From Vibrio penaeicida (GTDB lineage: Bacteria > Pseudomonadota > Gammaproteobacteria > Enterobacterales > Vibrionaceae), in the NCBI RefSeq assembly GCF_019977755.1, contig NZ_AP025144.1:3534001-3598000 (forward strand): a stretch of 64,000 nucleotides of DNA, in the 5' to 3' direction. The notes beneath the pieces are model-generated. The model ran no database searches. It saw nothing but the letters and a program-made list of their open reading frames with translations, and was not told the DNA's origin. This document shows positions 19,241 to 28,985 of the stretch, in pieces. The translations under genes were made by a program, and so were the position numbers. The stretch's first letter is position 1. Every line of letters starts with the position of its first letter.

Positions 19241-20476
19241 ATGGCACTATCGACGGACAACATCACAGCTCAAATTAAAGCCCTTAAAAAGCAGCTTCAA
19301 ATTGAACTCCCTGATTATAAGGAAAAATTTGAAGAAGTCGCAGATGCATTAAAGTCAGAAGTCGCTCGAATTAAAGATGAAGAATTGAATGGTCACTCGG
19401 TGCCCATATACCAATATTCAGACATCGAGAGTGGCTTCAATGAACAGCAGACTTTCAAGATCCAACGAGCTGGCTGCGTTGTCATCCGAGGTGTTTTGCC
19501 GGGAAGCGAAGTGGACGAGCACAATACCGCTTTGGAGCGTTATATTATTGAAAATGGTTACTACGACCATACCCCAAAGGTTGAAGACAATTATTTCAGC
19601 CAGTTGAAGTCAGATAAGCCTCAGATTTTTGGAATCTATTGGTCTAAAGCTCAAGTTTGGGCTCGTCAGCATCAAAATATGGCGAAACTGCGCAGTCATC
19701 TCAATCGCTTATGGGAGTTTGAACATGACGGGCAGAAAGAGTTCAATCCAGATTTGGAGGTGAGCTATGCTGACCGAGTTAGACGCAGAAGCCCAGGGGA
19801 TACCTCATTAGGCCTCTCCCCTCATGTTGATTCCGGCTCCATCGAGCGTTGGTTAGAACCCAATTATCGTCAGGTTTATCGCAACGTTTTCAATGGTCAA
19901 TGGAAAGAGTATCAGGCATTTGATGCTAGACATCGCATCGCTGTTGAAGAATTTAATTCATCGGCTGTTTGTAGCGTATTCAGAACTTTTCAAGGATGGG
20001 TAGCCTTAACACCACAAGGTGCGGGAGACGGCACATTGCAGCTCATACCTACAACCCTTTCTATGCCTTACATGCTGCTAAGAGCGCTGCAAGATGATAT
20101 TGAAGAAGATGACTTATGTGGGGCGCAGCCAGGTCGAGCGCTAACTGTAAACAAGAAATGGCATGATTTATTGCTTCAAGGTTTAGTCAGTATTCCAAAT
20201 ATGGAACCTGGTGATACCGTGTGGTGGCACCCAGATACAGTGCACGCTGTAGAAGACAAACACTCTGGAAATGGCTATAGCAATGTCATGTTTATCGGTG
20301 CCGCACCAGATTGTGAGAAAAACCGACGGTTTCAATCAAAACAAAAAAACGCATTTCTTGCTGGTAGAAGTTGCCCCGACTTTTCACCAGAAGATCATGA
20401 AATCAGTTATCAAAATCGAGCCACTATGAATGACTTAACGCATCTCGGAAAGCGTCAGATGGGGTTCGAAAAGTAA
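19241..20476 (+). CDS. ybiU: YbiU-type DUF1479 protein, predicted Fe(II)/2-oxoglutarate oxygenase fold
   Basis: This belongs to the DUF1479/YbiU family, predicted cupin-fold oxygenases of unknown substrate. The 411-residue protein aligns with E. coli YbiU end to end. It keeps a candidate metal triad, HVD in SPHVDSGSIERWLEPNYRQV and a distal His in DTVWWHPDTVHAVED, plus the CSVFRTFQGWVAL block. The ATG at 19241 has an excellent AAGGAGAAG ribosome site. It stands alone: terminator before, hairpin after, luxS converging. The reaction cannot be named from the sequence. Confidence 0.85.
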   Translation: MALSTDNITAQIKALKKQLQIELPDYKEKFEEVADALKSEVARIKDEELNGHSVPIYQYSDIESGFNEQQTFKIQRAGCVVIRGVLPGSEVDEHNTALERYIIENGYYDHTPKVEDNYFSQLKSDKPQIFGIYWSKAQVWARQHQNMAKLRSHLNRLWEFEHDGQKEFNPDLEVSYADRVRRRSPGDTSLGLSPHVDSGSIERWLEPNYRQVYRNVFNGQWKEYQAFDARHRIAVEEFNSSAVCSVFRTFQGWVALTPQGAGDGTLQLIPTTLSMPYMLLRALQDDIEEDDLCGAQPGRALTVNKKWHDLLLQGLVSIPNMEPGDTVWWHPDTVHAVEDKHSGNGYSNVMFIGAAPDCEKNRRFQSKQKNAFLAGRSCPDFSPEDHEISYQNRATMNDLTHLGKRQMGFEK

Positions 20477-20493
20477 GAATGCATAGCATTAAA

Positions 20494-20516
20494 AAGCCCG
20501 CGACAGAGGCGGGCTT
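20494..20516. terminator. Hairpin between convergent ybiU and luxS
   Basis: AAGCCCGC and GCGGGCTT pair around a seven-base loop. The A run upstream would give a T tract on the minus strand, so it best serves luxS and may also stop ybiU. Confidence 0.7.
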
Positions 20517-20565
20517 AAACGTTTACTTAACGCTATTTATCTTCAATGTTCAGAGAACTAAGCCC

Positions 20566-21084
20566 TTACTTGATGCTAAGTTCTTTTAACATTGACTCTG
20601 GCAACGCCAGTTCATCGTTTTTATTTACAGCAATACCAGCATCGATAATCGCAGTCGCAATCGCTTTTGCTTCATCAAGAGAGTGCATGTCTGCAGTCCC
20701 ACACTGATATTCATTCAATTCTGGAATTTGATTTTGACTCTCTACCTTCAGCACATCTTTCATTGCTGCTAGCCAAGCTTCTGCTACTTGAGATTCTGTT
20801 GGCGTGCCAATAAGACTCATGTAGAAACCTGTACGACAGCCCATTGGAGAAATATCGATAATTTCCACATTAGAACCATTCAAATGCGCACGCATGAAAC
20901 CCGCATAAAGGTGCTCTAACGTATGTATGCCTCTTTCTGAAAGGATGTCTTTGTTAGGCGCGGTGAATCGCAAATCAAACACAGTGATCGTGTCCCCTTT
21001 TGGCGTCTGCATGGTTTTCGCCACGCGAACCGCAGGAGCGTTCATCTTAGTGTGATCAACGGTGAAACTATCTAGTAATGGCAT
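20566..21084 (-). CDS. luxS: S-ribosylhomocysteine lyase LuxS (autoinducer-2 synthesis)
   Basis: LuxS cleaves S-ribosylhomocysteine to homocysteine and DPD, the precursor of the quorum signal AI-2. The 172-residue product has the metal ligands His54, His58 (in HTLEH) and Cys128 (in YQCGTAD). The catalytic Cys83 (in GCRTGFY), Glu57 and Arg39 are all present. The ATG at 21084 has AAGGAA upstream. It is the last gene of gshA-lipoprotein-luxS, which links glutathione and methyl-cycle chemistry. Confidence 0.97.
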   Translation of the reverse strand: MPLLDSFTVDHTKMNAPAVRVAKTMQTPKGDTITVFDLRFTAPNKDILSERGIHTLEHLYAGFMRAHLNGSNVEIIDISPMGCRTGFYMSLIGTPTESQVAEAWLAAMKDVLKVESQNQIPELNEYQCGTADMHSLDEAKAIATAIIDAGIAVNKNDELALPESMLKELSIK

Positions 21085-21108
21085 CGGATAAATTCCTTGT
21101 TATATCGG

Positions 21109-21714
21109 TCAAAAAAACCAGCTCCTGCTGCTTTCCAACTCGTCTTTACATTGTTTAAGTTGCCAGCCATAGTTTTTTGCTTGCTGCTCGACTTTTCGAG
21201 CAACTTTTTTAAGCGATGGTTTACTGGCATAGGTCTTGCGCTTATAACCGCCGCGACCTTCGTGATAAGCTAAATATTGATTATAGGCATCCCATTTTGA
21301 AACGCCCAATTGTCGCTGGGTTTCGTGAGTATACCAACCTACGAACATAATGGAATCATCGAAATTCGTTCTTGACCCACCATGATTGGTCGCTTTTTGA
21401 AAGTCACTCCATGCGGGATCTTGAGCTTGCGCGTAACCGTACGCACTACTCACTCTCCCCCAAGGAATAAACCCTAATAAATAGTCTTTTGGTGGTCTGG
21501 CATCGTGGATAAAACTGCTTTCTTGCTTAATAAAAGCCATGGCAACATGAACAGGGGTTCCCCATTCGTCTTCCATATCTTTAGCGTCATCATACCAGCT
21601 TGGTTTCTCTTTGAAGATATCGCACAAATTGTGCTGTTTCTTGGGAGGTGCGGTAGCGCACCCCATGAGTACAGAGCTGGTCAATACAACCAATAGCAGC
21701 GGTTTTATCTTCAT
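21109..21714 (-). CDS. Lipoprotein with a lytic-transglycosylase-like domain
   Basis: The 201-residue protein has a signal peptide ending in the lipobox LMGC (lipid on Cys19). An SLT-like region follows. The segment MAFIKQESSFIHDARP fits the catalytic-Glu signature of lytic transglycosylases, and AYGYAQAQDP and YLAYHEGRGGY fit later motifs of that fold. It probably acts on periplasmic peptidoglycan, although activity is not proven by sequence. It lies five bases after gshA and 24 before luxS, so it is cotranscribed and probably translationally coupled. The family name is not one I can give with confidence. Confidence 0.78.
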   Translation of the reverse strand: MKIKPLLLVVLTSSVLMGCATAPPKKQHNLCDIFKEKPSWYDDAKDMEDEWGTPVHVAMAFIKQESSFIHDARPPKDYLLGFIPWGRVSSAYGYAQAQDPAWSDFQKATNHGGSRTNFDDSIMFVGWYTHETQRQLGVSKWDAYNQYLAYHEGRGGYKRKTYASKPSLKKVARKVEQQAKNYGWQLKQCKDELESSRSWFF

Positions 21715-21719
21715 TTGTT

Positions 21720-23288
21720 CTATTGCTTCAAGTAGGCAAAATAGTCATCTAGAAAAGCATCAAAAGGCTGTGTTTCGTTAGCTTCTATTCGAGATTGTGC
21801 TTCTCGAGAATCCAGAACTTCTTGTTCCATCATCTCTTCGTTGTAGGCCTGGTATTCGTGATTCAGGTGGGCTTGTTTATACGCTTTCCCCAAATGCATG
21901 CCAATACCAACAATACCGCCGTGCTCTTTAGTTTGAGCGAGTAGCTGACCAGAAATCGTTAAATCAGGCTGATCTATCCAAGTTTCCAGTTCATCGCATA
22001 CTTTTTGGTAATCTGTCGAGCCATGTTGCTCATCCATAATTTCTGCAATTAAGCGAAGCTCTTTGAATACTCGATGCCCCCAATCCTGAAGCGTAAGTCG
22101 TTCACCTTTACAACCGATTTGGAGCTCTAAACCAACTTTTCGCCCTTCTAGGATCACTTTGCTCCAGTTATCTCGCCAGCATTCGAGCTCACAGTTATCC
22201 ATTTCTTCGGATTCGGACAGAACACACCAAGTAAGGAATAAGTCGAGGAATCGGATCTGTTGCTCATCAACCCCTACAGGACTGAATGGGTTAACGTCAA
22301 GTGAACGTACTTCAATGTATTCAACCCCACCACGATGAAGCGCTTCAGATGGCTTTTCACCGGAATGAGTAACACGCTTTGGACGTATTGGAGCATACAG
22401 CTCATTTTCGATTTGCAGGACATTCGAATTTAACTGGCGATATTCTCCATCCACTTTTACACCGAGCTGCGCAAACTCTGCCGATGGTGTATGGATAGCC
22501 GCATTCAGCCCCTCAAGATACTGATTCAAGCTGTTGAACCCAATTTTTAACTCACTTTGAGCGCTATTGGTGTAACCGAGGTCGCTTAAACGAAGGGAGG
22601 TAGCTTCAGGTAAATAGAGCGTTTCACCTATATTTTCAAAGGGCAGTTTTGAATCTCTACCTTGAATAAAGGATGGACATAATGCTGGAGATGCTCCATA
22701 AAAGAATGGGATCATCCAACCAAATCGATAGTAGTTTCGAATTAAGCCAAAATACGCATCCGACTTCGCATCTTCACGGCTTTTTTGATCTTGCTCACCG
22801 TATAACACGTCCCAAAAGCTTTCAGGAAAAGAAAAATTAAAGTGAACACCGGAAATTACCTGCATCAAGCTACCGTATCGACGCTTTAAGCCTTCACGGT
22901 ATAAGGTTTTCATTTTACCTGTGTTTGATTCACCATACTGAGCCAGCGCGATATCGTCTTCATTCTTAATGAAGCAAGGCATTGACAGCGGCCAAAACTT
23001 TTCGCCATCCAACTTCTTTTGCGTAAAGTGATGCACATCCGACAGCTGACTTATCACGTCATTTACCGAGTGGGAAACAGGAGTAATAAATTCCAACAAC
23101 GATTCAGAAAAATCAGTTGTTACCCAGCGGTTAGTGAGTGCTGACCCTAGCGCTTTAGGATGAGGTGTCAGTGCTAGATGACCATCTGAAGTGTAACGTA
23201 ACGACTCTCTTTCCACGCCACGTCCATACTGCTCAAAAATAGAAGGGTCTTTTGCGACTTTCTGAAGTCGCTTGGAGAATACAGTCAA
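21720..23288 (-). CDS. gshA: Glutamate-cysteine ligase GshA (TTG start)
   Basis: GshA makes gamma-glutamylcysteine, the first and rate-limiting step of glutathione synthesis. The 522-residue protein is a class I proteobacterial ligase. It contains [20 protein letters not shown] near the N-terminus, [11 protein letters not shown] and [14 protein letters not shown]. The first codon is TTG at 23288; the residues after it ([11 protein letters not shown]) match the family N-terminus, so no later ATG is suitable. It is the first gene of gshA-lipoprotein-luxS. Confidence 0.95.
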   Translation of the reverse strand: MTVFSKRLQKVAKDPSIFEQYGRGVERESLRYTSDGHLALTPHPKALGSALTNRWVTTDFSESLLEFITPVSHSVNDVISQLSDVHHFTQKKLDGEKFWPLSMPCFIKNEDDIALAQYGESNTGKMKTLYREGLKRRYGSLMQVISGVHFNFSFPESFWDVLYGEQDQKSREDAKSDAYFGLIRNYYRFGWMIPFFYGASPALCPSFIQGRDSKLPFENIGETLYLPEATSLRLSDLGYTNSAQSELKIGFNSLNQYLEGLNAAIHTPSAEFAQLGVKVDGEYRQLNSNVLQIENELYAPIRPKRVTHSGEKPSEALHRGGVEYIEVRSLDVNPFSPVGVDEQQIRFLDLFLTWCVLSESEEMDNCELECWRDNWSKVILEGRKVGLELQIGCKGERLTLQDWGHRVFKELRLIAEIMDEQHGSTDYQKVCDELETWIDQPDLTISGQLLAQTKEHGGIVGIGMHLGKAYKQAHLNHEYQAYNEEMMEQEVLDSREAQSRIEANETQPFDAFLDDYFAYLKQ

Positions 23289-23413
23289 AACTCAGTTCAC
23301 TTATCTGTTTAGTATCAGGCTAGAATAATCATTCTGGTCTTTGATTACTATGAAATTGAAGCAAATACTAATAAATGAGAAAGTGAGTTTCCCGTCTACT
23401 GGTATTCATGTTG

Positions 23414-23449
23414 GAGATGCATATCAAACTTACGTTTTGTATGCATCTC
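23414..23449. other. Perfect hairpin between the M16 peptidase gene and gshA
   Basis: GAGATGCATA and TATGCATCTC form a ten-base perfect stem with a 16-base loop. It lies between the M16 stop codon and the gshA start, both minus strand. No T tract follows on the minus strand. It could be a weak terminator, an RNA-stabilising stem or an operator. Confidence 0.4.
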
Positions 23450-23486
23450 TAGGATCTGTTAACCCTAAACAACAGTTATGTGTGCT

Positions 23487-26339
23487 CTATTGCTCGATTT
23501 CAAGTTTTTCGATAGGTAGTCCAAACTTTTTCAACTTTGGTGCAAGTTTTTCCGCGTCACCCACAACTATGATCTGGAAATCAGATGGGTTAAACCATTT
23601 TGCAGCCACTTTGTTCAATGTGCCAAGCTCAACAGATTGTAATAGGTTATCGCGTTGCTCTAGATAATCCTCTTCTAAAGAGTAAGTAAGAATTCTTGAT
23701 AGCAGCTGAGATTTCTTCGACGGGGTTTCATACTTCAGTGCATCTGCCTGACCACGTGCTAATCGCATAAACTGCAGCTCTTCTTCCGTTAAGCCACTCG
23801 TTGAAACTTCATTAAGCTCATTGATGATTTCATCCAATGACTCTACCGTAACATCCGCTCGTACTTCGGCTGAGAATACAATCAATCCCGTTTCTTTCAT
23901 CCCATACACATAGCCGTATGCACCGTATGTGTAACCTTTGTCTTCACGGAGGTTTTGGTTAATTCGGCTGTTGAAGTTCCCCGACAAATTGTAGTTTGCT
24001 AGCTGTCCTAGGTGCATTTCACCCGTCGTATCGAAAGGCAGACCTTGCTTAACCAATCGAATTGCACTTTGTGGTGCTCCGGGCTTATCTACTAGGAAGA
24101 TTTTTTGTCCTTCAAGTGGTTGAATCACTTGGGGCGTATACAGTGGTGCTGAATTGCCTTTCCAGTCGTTCAAGAATGACAGTGATGTCTTCGCATCGCG
24201 CTTTTTAATATCGCCAACAATGACAACTTGCGCGCCTTGAGGCGTATAATGCTCACTGTAGAATGCTTTGACATCTTCTAGTGTCAAACCATTGATTGAC
24301 GTTCTGGTGCCATCGCTCGAACGACCAAAACGACTACCGTTGAATAACACTTGGCGAGTCGCCTGAGAAGCTAACCAACTTGGCTTTTGATGTTCATAGA
24401 CAATGCCTTGAATCGCTTGCTGCTTAACTCGCTCAAAATCACTCTCACGAAACGCCGGTTCGCGGATCATTTCTTCTACCAATGCCAAGGTTTCAGCAAG
24501 GTTCTTCTCTAACCCAGACACGCTAATAACCGTTGAATAAGAGCCTGCATCAAATGAAACATAACTCCCTAAACGGTCTAGCTCTGTTTGAATTTCTTTG
24601 GCAGAGCGTTTCAGCGTACCTTCTGTCATCATGGTTGCTGTTAAGCCAGCCAACCCTTCTTGCCCTTCTGCAACGTAACGATTTCCGGCAGGCAGTTTAA
24701 TATCAAGCTGAACGGTTGGTGTTTCATCACTGACTGTCCCTAGAATTTCAACACCACTGTCTAAATAGATTCGGTATAAATCGGGCATCGTCCCTTTAAC
24801 GGCACCTGAGACTTTTGGCACGACCGAACGATCAAATGTATCGACCGCTTTGCGATAAGCAAGATCAGACTCTTTTACTTTTTGATATTCAGGTAAGGTG
24901 CGCTTCGGCGTAACAAAAGTCGTAGGCTTAACTGCCCAGTCGGCTTTGTTTTTCGGTACAACACTCAAGACCACTTTGTGATTGTTTACTAGGTACTGCT
25001 GATAAGCGGATTGAACACTGTCTGGAGTAACCGTTCTAAGCTGTTCCAACTGCTCTTCAATACGATCCGGTTGACCAAAAAAGGTCTCATTCGACGCCAG
25101 TTGAGTCACCTTACCTCGAACACTTTCAAGCCCAAAGATAGCGTTTGCTTCTGCGCGACCAATCATCGTCTCAAGCTGATATTCAGACACGCCTTTTTCC
25201 GACCACGTTTTCAGGCTATCCATTAGCTCATTATAAATAGGCTTAAGGTTTCCTGATTCCCCCGCCTTTGCCATAACATAAACGCTGAAAGTACAGGCGA
25301 GTTCTGCACAATCTTGGAAAGCACCGACATCCACCGCTTTTCCAGATTGAACAAACTGCTGATAAAGCATGCTGTTTTTGCCATCACCCAGTGCGGTCGA
25401 GAGCATTTCTAACGAGGCATTAGAGTCGTGCCCTTGGAACGTTGTTGGCCACGAAACCATAACCATAGGTTGTTGGATTCTATCTTCCAAAGTGATGTAG
25501 CGATCTTCTGTTAATGTTGCTGGCTGCTTTTCCGCTTTTTTCACTTCAGGTCCAACAGGAATGGAGCCGAAATATTGGTTTATCCAATTTAATGTTTCTT
25601 CAGTATCAAAGTCACCACCGATGGTCAGAGTCGCGTTGTTTGGTCCGTACCACTGGAGGAAAAAGGCTTTCAAGTCATTCACATCGACTCGGTCGAGATC
25701 TTCGACATAGCCAATCGGCTGCCAAGAATATGGATGACCTTCAGGGTACATGGCTTCGCCAATGCGTTCCCACATCAATCCATACGGTCGGTTTTCGTAG
25801 TTTTGTGCACGTTCGTTTTTAACGGTATCTCTTTGGATTTCAAATTTTCGTTGAGAAACGGCATCAAGCAAAAAGCCCATACGGTCTGACTCTAACCAAA
25901 GCATTTTTTCCAATTGATTCGCAGGAACTGTTTCAAAATAATTGGTTCGATCTCTGTTCGTGGTTCCGTTTAATGTCCCACCCGCTTCTGTGATGATTCT
26001 AAAATGCTCTTGATCACCAACATTTTCGCTTCCTTGAAACATCATGTGCTCAAAGAAATGTGCAAAGCCAGATTTTCCTATTTCTTCACGTGCACTACCC
26101 ACATGATAAGTCACATCGACATGCACAAGAGGGTCTGAGTCGTCTGGGGCAAGAATGACCGTTAGTCCATTATCTAGTTGGTATTTTTTGTATGGAATCA
26201 CAACCTTGCCAGATTGTGGCTTAACCTCTTCAACAAGGGTAATCCCTTCGGGTACTGAAGAGAAAAAAGAGACGGGTGCAAGAGAAGAGCAACCCGCGAC
26301 AAACAGTGACGCAGTTGCACCAAACCAAACTTTTCTCAT
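23487..26339 (-). CDS. Two-domain M16 (insulinase/pitrilysin) metallopeptidase lipoprotein
   Basis: The 950-residue zinc peptidase has a lipoprotein signal peptide (lipobox VAGC, lipid on Cys17), so it is anchored in the envelope facing the periplasm. The N-terminal M16 repeat carries the inverted zinc motif HFFEH (in GFAHFFEHMMFQGSENV), with a downstream Glu in the NERAQNYENRPYG region as the likely third ligand. The C-terminal M16 repeat (about 515-930) lacks HxxEH, as usual for the inactive half. The ATG has AAAGGAG upstream. It is probably transcribed alone and degrades peptides or small proteins; the natural substrate is unknown. Confidence 0.9.
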   Translation of the reverse strand: MRKVWFGATASLFVAGCSSLAPVSFFSSVPEGITLVEEVKPQSGKVVIPYKKYQLDNGLTVILAPDDSDPLVHVDVTYHVGSAREEIGKSGFAHFFEHMMFQGSENVGDQEHFRIITEAGGTLNGTTNRDRTNYFETVPANQLEKMLWLESDRMGFLLDAVSQRKFEIQRDTVKNERAQNYENRPYGLMWERIGEAMYPEGHPYSWQPIGYVEDLDRVDVNDLKAFFLQWYGPNNATLTIGGDFDTEETLNWINQYFGSIPVGPEVKKAEKQPATLTEDRYITLEDRIQQPMVMVSWPTTFQGHDSNASLEMLSTALGDGKNSMLYQQFVQSGKAVDVGAFQDCAELACTFSVYVMAKAGESGNLKPIYNELMDSLKTWSEKGVSEYQLETMIGRAEANAIFGLESVRGKVTQLASNETFFGQPDRIEEQLEQLRTVTPDSVQSAYQQYLVNNHKVVLSVVPKNKADWAVKPTTFVTPKRTLPEYQKVKESDLAYRKAVDTFDRSVVPKVSGAVKGTMPDLYRIYLDSGVEILGTVSDETPTVQLDIKLPAGNRYVAEGQEGLAGLTATMMTEGTLKRSAKEIQTELDRLGSYVSFDAGSYSTVISVSGLEKNLAETLALVEEMIREPAFRESDFERVKQQAIQGIVYEHQKPSWLASQATRQVLFNGSRFGRSSDGTRTSINGLTLEDVKAFYSEHYTPQGAQVVIVGDIKKRDAKTSLSFLNDWKGNSAPLYTPQVIQPLEGQKIFLVDKPGAPQSAIRLVKQGLPFDTTGEMHLGQLANYNLSGNFNSRINQNLREDKGYTYGAYGYVYGMKETGLIVFSAEVRADVTVESLDEIINELNEVSTSGLTEEELQFMRLARGQADALKYETPSKKSQLLSRILTYSLEEDYLEQRDNLLQSVELGTLNKVAAKWFNPSDFQIIVVGDAEKLAPKLKKFGLPIEKLEIEQ

Positions 26340-26349
26340 GAAGACTCCT

Positions 26350-26787
26350 TTAAAAACCGACGAATGCTGCCGCGATCACGCTATAACGTATCGCTTTGCC
26401 TGTGGCGATGAGAATTAGACAAGGTATAAATTTCATTCTGAGCCAGCCTGCCGCTAAACAAAGCGGATCACCCACAATAGGCAGCCAACTGAATAGAAGA
26501 GTGATATAGCCATATTGCTTTATCCACTGTAAAGCTTTATGACCATATTTTTCCGAATGGGTTCGATTTGGAAGAAAAAGTCCAATCCAATAATTGGTCA
26601 AACCTCCCAATGTGTTACCAAGGGTGGCGACCAATACAAGTTGATATACGGGGTATTGATTAAGCTTTAGGGCAACCAACAAGCTGGCTTCAGATCCGCC
26701 AGGCAGTAATGTTGCACTTAAAAAGCCGGTTGAAAAGAGGACCCATAAAGCAGACTGGCTAAACCATTCAGTAAAGCCATCTAACAT
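26350..26787 (-). CDS. yqaA: YqaA-family inner-membrane protein (DedA/SNARE-associated fold)
   Basis: The 145-residue membrane protein of the YqaA family is related to the DedA/VTT superfamily, thought to handle lipids. It has about four hydrophobic segments and the family block SATLLPGGSEASLLVA with WLPIVGDPLCLAAGW. E. coli YqaA also lies next to gshA. The start codon overlaps the stop codon of the upstream reductase by seven bases, so the two are translationally coupled. Confidence 0.85.
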   Translation of the reverse strand: MLDGFTEWFSQSALWVLFSTGFLSATLLPGGSEASLLVALKLNQYPVYQLVLVATLGNTLGGLTNYWIGLFLPNRTHSEKYGHKALQWIKQYGYITLLFSWLPIVGDPLCLAAGWLRMKFIPCLILIATGKAIRYSVIAAAFVGF

Positions 26788-27734
26788 TTCATATCGAGCA
26801 GCACTTTGCCTCGGGTGTGACCACCTTCAACATGTTCATGCGCCTTAGCAACATCGGTATAAGAGAATATTTTTTGTACTTCCGTTTTTACAATGCCAAC
26901 ACTTACCATATACAGCATTGTATCTAGCTGCTCAGTATCAGGCTCTACCAACATACCACTTGCTTCAAAGCCCAACATTTTGGCTTTATCACATATAAGC
27001 TCAGCGGTGATCGTCGGAACCGTGACGACTCGCGCGTTGTCTTTCAAGCACTTCAAAGCATCTAATGCAGCATCACCACCAACTAAATCAATCAATACAT
27101 CGACATCTTCAACACGCTCAGATACAGGAGCAAACTGATAGTTGATCGCATGCGCACCAAGTGTTGCTAAGTAATCTAGGTTATCTTCACTGCATGTTGT
27201 AAAAACTTCTGCTTGAGCGGCGACCGCGAATTGAATTGCTAGATGTCCAACACCGCCAGCACCCGCGAGAATCAACACGCGATCATTTCCGGTAACTTTG
27301 GCTTTATTAAGTGCTTGAGCCGCGGTTTGCCCCGCAACAGGCAAAACAGCAGCAGCTTCAAGTGTCACGCTATCTGGCACGAGACTAAGCTGATCTTCCT
27401 TTACACAGACATATTGGCTATAACCGCCTGCCTGAGCTGGAAAGCCAATAAGACCAGCAACAAAGCTGCCTGCCTTAAATTCTTCAGCGCCTTCACCACA
27501 TTTTTCCACGACGCCCGAGATATCGTACCCAGGTGTCCAAGGGAGGTTGTCTTTGTTGGCTTCAGCCGCCCAACCTAGTCCTTTTCTTGTTTTAACGTCA
27601 ATCGGGTTTACCCCAGCAAAATGCACTTTAACCAATACCTCGCCCGCTTCAGGCTCTGGTATTGTTTCACTTTGAATGGCTAACACGTCAGGCTCACCAA
27701 ACTGGGTAATCACCACTTTTTTGTTGTCCGTCAT
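26781..27734 (-). CDS. Zinc-independent MDR-family quinone oxidoreductase
   Basis: The 317-residue protein is a medium-chain dehydrogenase/reductase of the quinone reductase group (NADPH-dependent reduction of quinones or enals). It has an N-terminal GroES-like domain (1-125, GYDISGVVEKCG) and a Rossmann fold with ILAGAGGVGHLAIQFAVA for NADPH. The catalytic zinc ligands of alcohol dehydrogenases are not evident. I chose ATG 27734 (MTDNKKVVITQFGEP) with AAGGGA upstream over the longer frame starting at 27782. It overlaps yqaA by seven bases. The true substrate is not predictable. Confidence 0.85.
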   Translation of the reverse strand: MTDNKKVVITQFGEPDVLAIQSETIPEPEAGEVLVKVHFAGVNPIDVKTRKGLGWAAEANKDNLPWTPGYDISGVVEKCGEGAEEFKAGSFVAGLIGFPAQAGGYSQYVCVKEDQLSLVPDSVTLEAAAVLPVAGQTAAQALNKAKVTGNDRVLILAGAGGVGHLAIQFAVAAQAEVFTTCSEDNLDYLATLGAHAINYQFAPVSERVEDVDVLIDLVGGDAALDALKCLKDNARVVTVPTITAELICDKAKMLGFEASGMLVEPDTEQLDTMLYMVSVGIVKTEVQKIFSYTDVAKAHEHVEGGHTRGKVLLDMKC

Positions 27735-27752
27735 ACACAAGTTCCCTTGATA

Positions 27753-27790
27753 CTCAAAAAAATGAAAGGGATGCAGAAGCATCCCTTTGA
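27753..27790 (-). terminator. Rho-independent terminator of oadGAB
   Basis: Reading minus, AAAGGGATGC and GCATCCCTTT form a ten-base stem around a four-base loop, followed by CATTTTTTT. It lies about 55 bases past the oadB stop and just upstream of the reductase gene. Confidence 0.85.
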
Positions 27791-27845
27791 CTATAAACCA
27801 TTTTACAATGTTTGGTTAATCATCAGATCTCAATTTCGTTGAACG

Positions 27846-28976
27846 TTATCCCACTAATGCCAACAAAATACCTGCTGCAACCGCACTTCCCAATACTCCC
27901 GCTACGTTAGGTCCCATCGCATGCATAAGAAGGAAGTTTTGCGGATTCGCTTCTAAACCCACTTTGTTTACTACCCTAGCAGCCATAGGAACAGCGGATA
28001 CACCAGCAGCGCCAATAAGCGGGTTGATGTCTTCTTTAGAAAACTTATTCAGTAGCTTAGCCATTAGAACACCTGCTCCAGTACCAATACTGAATGCAAC
28101 AGCACCAAGAGCCAAAATACCCAATGTTTCAAAGTTTAAGAACTGTTCAGCTTGAAGCTTAGAACCAACACCAAGACCTAAGAAAATCGTCACGATGTTG
28201 ATAAGCTCGTTCTGCGCTGTACTTGAAAGACGATCTACCACGCCAGCTTCACGCATCAAGTTACCAAGACAAAACATCCCCACTAAAGGCGTCGCCGAAG
28301 GTAAGAAAAGAATCGTCATGAGTAATACAGCTAATGGAAACAGTACTTTCTCACCTTTACTTACGTGGCGAAGCTGAGCCATCTGAATTTTACGTTCTTC
28401 AGGGTTCGTCAGCGCCTTCATAATCGGCGGCTGAATAATTGGGACTAATGCCATGTAGCTGTATGCAGCAACCGCTATAGCACCTAATAAGTCTGGCGAT
28501 AATTGGCTGGCTAAGAAAATAGCCGTTGGTCCGTCTGCACCGCCAATAATAGCGATGGATGACGCGTCAGCCATGTTGAATTCCATACCTGGCACATAGT
28601 TAAGTAAAATTGCACCAAATAAAGTGGCAAATATACCAAACTGCGCCGCAGCACCTAACCAAAGGGTTTTAGGGTTAGCAATAAGCGCCCCAAAGTCGGT
28701 CATTGCCCCAACTCCCATAAAGATAAGGAGTGGGAACACACCAGATTCAATACCGATGTAGTAGACCAAATAGAGCAAGCCACCTTCGTCGGTAAACCCA
28801 GCATTTGGGATATTCGCTAAAACAGCACCAAAACCTATCGGTAGTAATAGAAGGGGCTCAAAACCTTTTGCTATTGCAAGGTACAAAAGCCCACAGCCCA
28901 CAAGGATCATACAAATTTGACCGAACTCGAAGTTGGCGATCCCTGTTTCAGCCCAAAGGGTCAACAATCCTTCCAT
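27846..28976 (-). CDS. oadB: Oxaloacetate decarboxylase, beta subunit (Na+ pump)
   Basis: OadB is the integral membrane subunit that decarboxylates carboxybiotin and exports Na+. The 376-residue protein is a chain of about nine hydrophobic helices. It includes the signature [19 protein letters not shown], holding the Asp needed for Na+ coupling, and [14 protein letters not shown]. It starts nine bases after oadA. The complex builds a sodium gradient while fermenting citrate or oxaloacetate, a common Vibrio strategy. Confidence 0.95.
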   Translation of the reverse strand: MEGLLTLWAETGIANFEFGQICMILVGCGLLYLAIAKGFEPLLLLPIGFGAVLANIPNAGFTDEGGLLYLVYYIGIESGVFPLLIFMGVGAMTDFGALIANPKTLWLGAAAQFGIFATLFGAILLNYVPGMEFNMADASSIAIIGGADGPTAIFLASQLSPDLLGAIAVAAYSYMALVPIIQPPIMKALTNPEERKIQMAQLRHVSKGEKVLFPLAVLLMTILFLPSATPLVGMFCLGNLMREAGVVDRLSSTAQNELINIVTIFLGLGVGSKLQAEQFLNFETLGILALGAVAFSIGTGAGVLMAKLLNKFSKEDINPLIGAAGVSAVPMAARVVNKVGLEANPQNFLLMHAMGPNVAGVLGSAVAAGILLALVG

Positions 28977-28985
28977 GATGCTCCC

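Noticed and set aside
23341..23667. A 108-codon plus frame overlapping the M16 3' end
   Set aside because: Mostly antisense to the peptidase; no recognisable protein features.
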